From contig NZ_CP014263.1 in assembly GCF_001988955.1 (NCBI RefSeq), positions 1,612,001 through 1,676,000 of the forward strand: a DNA stretch of 64,000 bases. Reading direction: 5' to 3'. The stretch is from Spirosoma montaniterrae (GTDB lineage: Bacteria; Bacteroidota; Bacteroidia; Cytophagales; Spirosomataceae). Below the pieces are notes generated by a model that ran no database searches, was not told where the DNA came from, and saw nothing but the letters and a program-made list of their open reading frames with translations. Positions within the stretch are counted from its first letter, which is position 1, and every line of letters begins with the position of its first letter. Shown here one piece after another: positions 58,619-64,000 of the stretch. The translations under genes were made by a program, and so were the position numbers.

Positions 58619-61216
58619 ATGAACCAACCTACCCGTTTTCAACGGCTGCGCCCGCACCTGATTGCCGTGCTGGGCCTGTTTGTTTTGGCCGTTATCTACT
58701 TCTCGCCCGTGCTGTCGGGCAAAACGCTGAGTATGGCCGACGTGCAGCAGGCGACGGCCTCGGCCCGCGAAGTCCGCGAAATTGCCCAGCAAACCGGCGA
58801 CAAACCGCTCTGGACCGACGCGGTCTTCAGCGGTATGCCCGCCTACATGATCGACTTCAATTACCCGTATATTTTTGTTTATAAGGCCACTATGGCCGTC
58901 ATCAACGTGCTGCCCAACACGGCGTCGGTGGTGTTTGTGGTCATGCTCTGTGCATATATTCTGCTGGTGGTGCTGGGCTGTAATGCGTGGGTGTCGGCAC
59001 TGGGAGCCATTGCGTATGGCTTTGGTACGTTCGGCATCGTGAGTCTCGAAGCCGGGCATATTTCCAAACTATTTGCGATGGGCTACGGAGCCGGGCTGCT
59101 GGCGGGAATTGTGCTATGTCTGCGGGGCCGATACTGGCTCGGCGCGGCTCTGACCGGTTTTTTCGGCTGTATGGAACTGGGTGCCAACCATATCCAGATA
59201 ACCTATTACCTGTTTCTGACCATCGGCCTGTACGTGCTCATCGAAGGCATTGCGCTGGTGCGGGCGGGTAAGGTTCGTCAACTTGCGCTGGGGCTTGCAA
59301 CGGTGGCCGTGGTGGGGCTGCTGGCAGGTGGCAGCTTCGGCAAACGCCTGCTGGTGATGAATCAGTACACCAAAGAAACCATTCGCGGCACCTCCGAACT
59401 GACCGCAAAGACAACGAATCCTGATGGGAAAGCGGCCACGAACGAAACCAAATCGGGTCTGGATAAGGAATACGCCTTCAACTACAGCTATGGTCTGGGC
59501 GAAACGCTGACGCTGCTGGTGCCAAACGCTTTCGGTGGCGCGTCGGGGGGCGGGTTAAGCACCGATTCGGAGTTTTACAAAGCCCTCGTTAACCGGGGAC
59601 TCGACCCGGCATCGGCTAAACAGTTTGTTGAACTCGGCACGCCCACCTACTGGGGCAATCAGCCGATGGTGGGAGGTCCGGCCTACGCGGGCGCGGCTCT
59701 GCTGTTTCTGTTTGCGCTGGGTATGTTCATCATTCCGGGTACTATTCGCTGGTGGCTGCTGGGCGCGGCTTTCCTGATGGTGATGCTGGCGTGGGGCAAA
59801 AACTTCGCGGCTGTCAACTACTTCCTGTTCGATTACCTGCCGTATCTGAACAAGTTCCGGGCTATGACAATGGCCCTTTGTTTAGCGCAACTATTTATCG
59901 GCATTGGAGCCGCACTGACGCTGCAAACGCTGGTGACGCAAAAGCCGACTTTCGCGCAACTCAAACAACCCCTGCTTATCAGCTTCGGGCTAACGGGCGG
60001 GCTGGCTCTGGTGCTGGCCGTGCTGGGCGGCTCACTGTTTTCGTTTCAGGCCCCCAACGACACGGCCATTCTGGGTAACTATTTCGGCGACGCAGCCAAA
60101 GATTTCCTGCCCGCGCTCATCAGCGACCGGCAGGGCCTTTTGCGGGCCGATGCCTTCCGGTCGCTCATCCTGATTCTATTAGTTGCCGGGGCTGTGTGGG
60201 CGTTCGTTACAAACAAAATTAAACCGGCTGTGCTCTATCCGGTGGTGTTGGCCGTAGTAGTGTTCGATTTGCTGGCTGTTGACAAGCGATTCCTGAACAA
60301 TGCGGATTTTGTATCGAAAACGCAGGCAAGTCAGATTTTTGAACCGACGCCCGCCGACCAGCAGATTTTGCAGGATAAAAGCTTAGGCTATCGGGTGTTC
60401 GATCAAACCATCGACTTCATGAACAGCAACCGCACGTCGTATTTCCACCGCTCTATCGGTGGCTATCACGCGGCTAAACTGCGCCGGTATCAGGAGTTGA
60501 TTACCTATGCGTTTCAGCCCAATACGCTGAATTTGCTCAACATGCTGAACGCCAAATACATCATCCGAACCGGCGAACCGGCTCCCGGTGCCGATCCGGC
60601 GCAGCAGCAGCCAGGCGCACCGGTGGCCCTGCCTAATCCCGAAGTCCTCGGCGCAGCCTGGTTTGTGAGTCACGTGCAGCCGGTAGACGGAGCCGACGCC
60701 GAGATAGCGGCTATGCAGAAACTGAACCCACGCGATACGGCGGTGGTCGATAAACGGTTTGCCGAACAATTGGCCGGCTTGCCTGCCACAATGGACCATA
60801 CCGGCAGCACGGTTGAACTGACCAACTACCGCGCCGACAAACTGACCTACGCCGTTAATGCCGCCCGCGAGGGGCTGGTGGTGTTTTCGGAAATTTATTA
60901 CCGGGGCAATGAAGACTGGCAAGTGACCATCGACGGTAAACCCGCCCCGCACTTACGCGCCAACTACGTATTGCGGGCCATGCGCGTTCCTGCTGGCAAA
61001 CACACCGTCGAATTCCGGTTCGACCCGCCCGTTGCCAAAACCGGCGATACCATCGACCTGATTTGCAATATTCTGCTGATTGGTCTGATTGGTTTCGTCG
61101 CTTTCCGCGAAGGACGTGGCTCCCGTTCGGTGCCTGCGCCACAGCCCGAACCTGCTCCCGTAGCCGAAGTACGCGCCGAACCAACCAAGCCCGTGTCGAA
61201 GCCGAAGCGGAAATAA
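58619..61216 (+). CDS. YfhO-like large integral membrane protein
   Basis: 865 residues from ATG 58619. About twelve hydrophobic helices occupy the first two thirds (HLIAVLGLFVLAVIYFSPVL, FVVMLCAYILLVVLGCNAWV, LLIGLIGFVAFREG near the end). A soluble part lies at about residues 590-820, including a beta-rich stretch (REGLVVFSEIYYRGNEDWQV). This plan matches the YfhO family of Gram-positives and Bacteroidota, thought to be involved in lipid-linked sugar modification. A TATCTTTG element at 58578-58585 is a candidate promoter. Confidence 0.85.
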   Translation: MNQPTRFQRLRPHLIAVLGLFVLAVIYFSPVLSGKTLSMADVQQATASAREVREIAQQTGDKPLWTDAVFSGMPAYMIDFNYPYIFVYKATMAVINVLPNTASVVFVVMLCAYILLVVLGCNAWVSALGAIAYGFGTFGIVSLEAGHISKLFAMGYGAGLLAGIVLCLRGRYWLGAALTGFFGCMELGANHIQITYYLFLTIGLYVLIEGIALVRAGKVRQLALGLATVAVVGLLAGGSFGKRLLVMNQYTKETIRGTSELTAKTTNPDGKAATNETKSGLDKEYAFNYSYGLGETLTLLVPNAFGGASGGGLSTDSEFYKALVNRGLDPASAKQFVELGTPTYWGNQPMVGGPAYAGAALLFLFALGMFIIPGTIRWWLLGAAFLMVMLAWGKNFAAVNYFLFDYLPYLNKFRAMTMALCLAQLFIGIGAALTLQTLVTQKPTFAQLKQPLLISFGLTGGLALVLAVLGGSLFSFQAPNDTAILGNYFGDAAKDFLPALISDRQGLLRADAFRSLILILLVAGAVWAFVTNKIKPAVLYPVVLAVVVFDLLAVDKRFLNNADFVSKTQASQIFEPTPADQQILQDKSLGYRVFDQTIDFMNSNRTSYFHRSIGGYHAAKLRRYQELITYAFQPNTLNLLNMLNAKYIIRTGEPAPGADPAQQQPGAPVALPNPEVLGAAWFVSHVQPVDGADAEIAAMQKLNPRDTAVVDKRFAEQLAGLPATMDHTGSTVELTNYRADKLTYAVNAAREGLVVFSEIYYRGNEDWQVTIDGKPAPHLRANYVLRAMRVPAGKHTVEFRFDPPVAKTGDTIDLICNILLIGLIGFVAFREGRGSRSVPAPQPEPAPVAEVRAEPTKPVSKPKRK

Positions 61217-61265
61217 GCCGCGATATGCCAATCTAAGCCTATCTTTGGCTTTTCGTTCCTGACGG

Positions 61266-61351
61266 GGAACACGGATTAAACGGATTTTCGCCGAGGGCTC
61301 TTCTATACTGTTATCCGTGTAAACCCGTAAAATCCGTTGATTCCGTGTTCC
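61266..61351. repeat. Inverted repeat of GGAACACGGATT type
   Basis: 23-base arms (61266-61288 and 61329-61351; GGAACACGGATT and AATCCGT...GTGTTCC) match at 21 of 23 positions. It fills the gap between the YfhO-like gene and the HAD gene and ends eight bases before the ATG. A GTG within the right arm (61345) extends the HAD frame, as the MANPGS-type repeats do elsewhere. Confidence 0.85.
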
Positions 61352-61359
61352 ATCCCCAT

Positions 61360-61986
61360 ATGAAAAACCTGATTTTCGACCTCGGCGACGTTATCATTCC
61401 TATCGACCTGTCGGCACCCATTCGCAACTTCGCGATGCTGGCAAATCTGCCCGAAGAGGATGTGCGGACACTCTGGCAGCAGCACGATTTCCTGAACCAT
61501 TACGAAACCGGCCTGATCGACGATCAGGGTTTTCGAGACCATGTTCGGCAGGTCATCGGCGAACGCAACGGAACATCGGTCGATTGGGCCGATGAAGTTA
61601 TCGACACAGCCTGGAACACGGTACTGCTCGATTTGCCTGTAGAGCGTATCGAACGCATTAAACGGCTGCATGGTAAGTACCGATTGTTTCTGCTGAGCAA
61701 TACGAGCCCTATTCACATTCGGCAGGTGAATCGCGTTCTGAAAAGTATGAATCAACCCACGCTGGAAGAACTCTTCGAGCGGGTGTTTTATTCCTACGAC
61801 GTGCGCATGGCAAAACCTTCGCCCGATATTTATCGACACGTACTCGAACAGGCCGGGATAAATGCCGACGAAACAGCCTTTTTCGATGACAATGCCGCAA
61901 ACATCCGGGCCGCTGCCGAGTTGGGCATACAGGCGGTGCAGGTAGTACCGCCAAAAACGATTATTGATTACGTAGAAGGATTGTAA
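61360..61986 (+). CDS. HAD-superfamily hydrolase (YihX-like)
   Basis: 208 residues from ATG 61360; an in-frame GTG at 61345 in the repeat arm is less likely. Motif I is LIFDLGDVI with nucleophile Asp7, motif II FLLSNTSPIH, motif III Lys in MAKPSPDIY, and motif IV FFDDNAANI. The helical cap lies between motifs I and II. It should be a phosphatase for a small phosphorylated metabolite; relatives include sugar-phosphate phosphatases. Confidence 0.9.
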   Translation: MKNLIFDLGDVIIPIDLSAPIRNFAMLANLPEEDVRTLWQQHDFLNHYETGLIDDQGFRDHVRQVIGERNGTSVDWADEVIDTAWNTVLLDLPVERIERIKRLHGKYRLFLLSNTSPIHIRQVNRVLKSMNQPTLEELFERVFYSYDVRMAKPSPDIYRHVLEQAGINADETAFFDDNAANIRAAAELGIQAVQVVPPKTIIDYVEGL

Positions 61987-62036
61987 CGCGGGCACAAGCC
62001 CGTTTCATTTAGTTCCTGATGCGGGTTCGCCCCGCG
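61987..62036. repeat. Short GC-rich inverted repeat before the protease gene
   Basis: CGCGGGCACAAGCCCG (61987-62002) is imperfectly complementary to GCGGGTTCGCCCCGCG near 62020-62036. It lies immediately after the HAD stop and may act as a weak terminator. Confidence 0.55.
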
Positions 62037-62044
62037 TTTCTGGT

Positions 62045-63196
62045 ATGACGTCACGGACCAAAACGTACCTCCTCCACGGAGGTCTTTTTTTAATTACGCT
62101 GATTACGACCACGATGGCTGGTGCCGAGTGGATGTTTGGGCGATTGTTTATCCCGCTCGAAGGCATGAAAACGCTTGGCTGGAACGAGTTTCTGGCCGGG
62201 TTTCAGTTTTCGATTCCGTTCCTGTCGATTCTGACTGTCCACGAGTTTGGGCACTACATTGTGGCGCGGGCCAATCGGGTGCGCGTTACGCTGCCATTCT
62301 ACATTCCGATCTGGCTCGGTATTGGGCAGGGCATTGGTACGCTGGGCGCGTTTATTCGCATTCAGGATTATATCAACAGCCGCCGAAAATACTTCGACAT
62401 TGGTGTAGCCGGGCCGCTGGCGGGGTTTGCCCTGGCGTTAGTGGTGTTGTGGTACGGTTTCACGCACCTGCCACCCCCCGAATACATTTTTACCATTCAC
62501 CCTGAATATCAGAAATGGGGCCTGGCCTATGGGCAGTTTGCCTACGAAAACCAGCCGCCCGGTCAGAATATTGGGCTGGGCGATACGCTGCTGTTTTCCT
62601 TTTTTAAAACTTACGTAGCCGATCCGATGCGGGTGCCACATCCCTACGAAATGGTGCATTATCCCTACTTGCTGGCGGGGTATCTGGCTCTGTTTTTTAC
62701 GGCCCTGAACCTGATTCCGATTGGACAGTTAGACGGTGGGCATATTCTGTACGCTCTCATCGGACGTGAGCGGTTTCGGTGGGTAGCACCGGCGTTATTC
62801 ATCCTGTTTGCCTTTTATGCCGGATTGGGTTCGTTCAGGCCCACCGACTTCGCTATAGCCACCGACGAAGGCTTTTACGAAAAGCTGGGGTATTTTGGCC
62901 TGTATATTTTTATGCTATACCTCGCTTTTTCGCGCATCAGCGAAAACCGGCTGACGGTTCTGCTCATTACCCTGAGCGTAGTGGTGGCACAACTGGCCCT
63001 ATCGTGGTGGCAACCCGCCTGGGAAGGCTATTCGGGCTTTTTAGTCTTTGTGTTTGTGCTGGGTCGGTTACTGGGTATTTATCATCCCGAAACCGAGTTG
63101 CAGGAACCTTTAGGCACCAAACGAACCGTGCTTGGCTGGCTCGCACTGCTTGTATTTATTCTGTGTTTCAGCCCCCGGCCATTTCTGATTTCCTGA
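62045..63196 (+). CDS. Site-2 protease family (M50) membrane metalloprotease
   Basis: 383 residues with about eight membrane helices. The zinc motif is VHEFGHY (His66, Glu67, His70) and the third ligand Asp230 is in LIPIGQLDGGH. GVAGPLAGFALALVVLW is a typical membrane element of the family. No PDZ domain is evident. Site-2 proteases cut regulatory proteins within the membrane, and an ECF sigma factor follows 108 bases later, but a functional link is only suggested. Confidence 0.9.
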   Translation: MTSRTKTYLLHGGLFLITLITTTMAGAEWMFGRLFIPLEGMKTLGWNEFLAGFQFSIPFLSILTVHEFGHYIVARANRVRVTLPFYIPIWLGIGQGIGTLGAFIRIQDYINSRRKYFDIGVAGPLAGFALALVVLWYGFTHLPPPEYIFTIHPEYQKWGLAYGQFAYENQPPGQNIGLGDTLLFSFFKTYVADPMRVPHPYEMVHYPYLLAGYLALFFTALNLIPIGQLDGGHILYALIGRERFRWVAPALFILFAFYAGLGSFRPTDFAIATDEGFYEKLGYFGLYIFMLYLAFSRISENRLTVLLITLSVVVAQLALSWWQPAWEGYSGFLVFVFVLGRLLGIYHPETELQEPLGTKRTVLGWLALLVFILCFSPRPFLIS

Positions 63197-63304
63197 TGCG
63201 GGAAACTGCCAACAACCTGGCGAAGTTGTTAAATAAGTAATACGCTTATTTTCAGTCAATTTATATATCTTACGGCAAAGAACCACTCTACTGAACCTAC
63301 ACTT

Positions 63305-63895
63305 ATGGCACTGTTTTCAAGACAACCTTCCGACGCAGAGCTGATGGCGGGTATTCGGGCAGGTGGTGCACAGCGTCGGCAATCCGAAAACAAGTTGTAC
63401 GAAAAATATGCTTACCTCATCGCCGACGGCACCCGAAAGCATCGGTTAGATGAGGAAGACTGCGCCAGTGCCTATTCCGATACAGTGCTAACGATCTTCG
63501 ATCATATCATAACCGGGCGTTTTGAAGGACGTTCGGAACTTAAAACGTACCTCTATCAAATATTTACGAATAAATGTGTTGACTTTATCCGAAAAAAGAC
63601 GACTAACCGAAGTAGTGTACATGATGCGCTCTCACTCGACGATTCGCTGATGCAACTGCCCGACGTGGCCCGGTCAGTGGTGCAGCAACTGATTGCCCAG
63701 AGCGACGTAGACCATCTGCACCGGCAGTTGCGCGACATTGGTGAAAAGTGCCGGTCGATGGTTCTGGCCTGGGGTGAGGGGTACTCTGACGAGGAGATTG
63801 CGCAGACGCTGGGCTACAACTCAGCGGCTGTTGCCAAAACCAGTCGCTTACGCTGCTTGGAAAAATTACGCGAACGTTATCGCACAGACCTATGA
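63305..63895 (+). CDS. ECF-type RNA polymerase sigma factor
   Basis: 196 residues. Region 2 is recognisable (SAYSDTVLTIFDHIITGRFEG, then LKTYLYQIFTNKCVDFIRKK) and region 4 has the helix-turn-helix (WGEGYSDEEIAQTLGYNSAAVAKTSRLRCLEKL). Its stop overlaps the start of the next gene by ATGA, the usual arrangement for an ECF factor and its regulator. It should direct transcription of an envelope or stress regulon. Confidence 0.9.
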   Translation: MALFSRQPSDAELMAGIRAGGAQRRQSENKLYEKYAYLIADGTRKHRLDEEDCASAYSDTVLTIFDHIITGRFEGRSELKTYLYQIFTNKCVDFIRKKTTNRSSVHDALSLDDSLMQLPDVARSVVQQLIAQSDVDHLHRQLRDIGEKCRSMVLAWGEGYSDEEIAQTLGYNSAAVAKTSRLRCLEKLRERYRTDL

Positions 63896-64000
63896 ATAAT
63901 CTTGAATTCATTGAACAATATGTAACGGGTCAGCTTTCGGCTGCCGAACGAACTCAGTTTGAAAATGCGCTGCAAACAGACCCGGCCTTAGCCGATTTGC
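63892..64000 (+). CDS. Start of a probable anti-sigma-type protein, truncated by the window end
   Basis: 36 residues are visible: MNNLEFIEQYVTGQLSAAER, then TQFENALQTDPALADL. The beginning resembles the short N-terminal helical segment of Bacteroidota proteins encoded next to ECF sigma factors (a YVTGQLSAAERTQFE pattern). The start overlaps the sigma-factor stop by four bases, so the two are translationally coupled. The main part lies beyond the window. Confidence 0.75.
   Translation, partial: MNNLEFIEQYVTGQLSAAERTQFENALQTDPALADL

Noticed and set aside
1..64000. tRNA or rRNA genes
   Set aside because: I found no cloverleaf-like or conserved rRNA sequence in the intergenic regions; a covariance-model scan would be needed to exclude small RNAs.

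Overview
The window looks like a chromosomal segment of a Bacteroidota bacterium, most likely a Cytophagales/Spirosomaceae relative. The grounds are a SusD-type outer-membrane lipoprotein, a TonB-dependent receptor, a CarboxypepD_reg-type protein, a curlin-repeat protein, Bacteroidota-style TAnnTTTG promoter elements, frequent GTG/TTG starts, weak Shine-Dalgarno signals and GC-rich coding DNA. The genus is inference only. No rRNA, tRNA or CRISPR array was seen.

Layout. 1-13.8 kb is a carbohydrate and sugar-acid region: the 3' end of a susD gene, three enolase-superfamily dehydratase-like proteins with export-type N-termini, a secreted unknown, a WD40 protein, a GH5-type lipoprotein with an inserted domain, an AraC regulator and an IlvD/Edd-family dehydratase. 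A XisH/XisI pair (4.25-5.0 kb) interrupts it on the opposite strand. 13.8-26.4 kb holds a methyltransferase, an isochorismatase-like hydrolase, a HigBA toxin-antitoxin pair, a TonB receptor, two adjacent frameshifted membrane-protein genes (TerC and an Omp85 barrel), a TetR-SDR unit with matching operators, a fourth exported enolase-superfamily protein, an ABC transporter and an exported class V aminotransferase. 26.5-29.8 kb carries menaquinone genes (menB, menE-like) with a Rieske lipoprotein. 30-51.9 kb is mostly housekeeping: DEAD-box helicase, RNase HI, a TrmN6-like methylase, inorganic pyrophosphatase, SppA, BioB, LpxH, a second toxin-antitoxin pair, CdsA, a CPBP protease, a Dus enzyme, a DMT exporter and a biotin carrier protein. 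51.9-54.75 kb is an accessory island: an intact IS4-family element, a decayed ribbon-helix-helix-like gene, an AT-rich secreted orphan and a stunted HTH gene. 54.8-64 kb resumes with pyrH-frr, a large amyloid-type protein with a 24-residue period, a YfhO-like membrane protein, a HAD hydrolase, a site-2 protease, and an ECF sigma factor overlapping the start of a truncated downstream gene.

The strongest unexplained structure lies between the genes. Many junctions hold a long imperfect inverted repeat (arms of about 20-40 bp), and these fall into several unrelated sequence families. One family occurs three times (33.9, 46.8 and 48.9 kb) and reaches into coding sequence: it supplies the start codon and the shared N-terminus MANPGS of three unrelated proteins, the last residues and stop of a protease, and about 20 C-terminal residues of a Dus enzyme. 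A second, 38-bp palindrome family encodes the last residues of the menE-like gene. Together with XisH/XisI, these gene-invading repeats are the best candidates for undescribed biology here.
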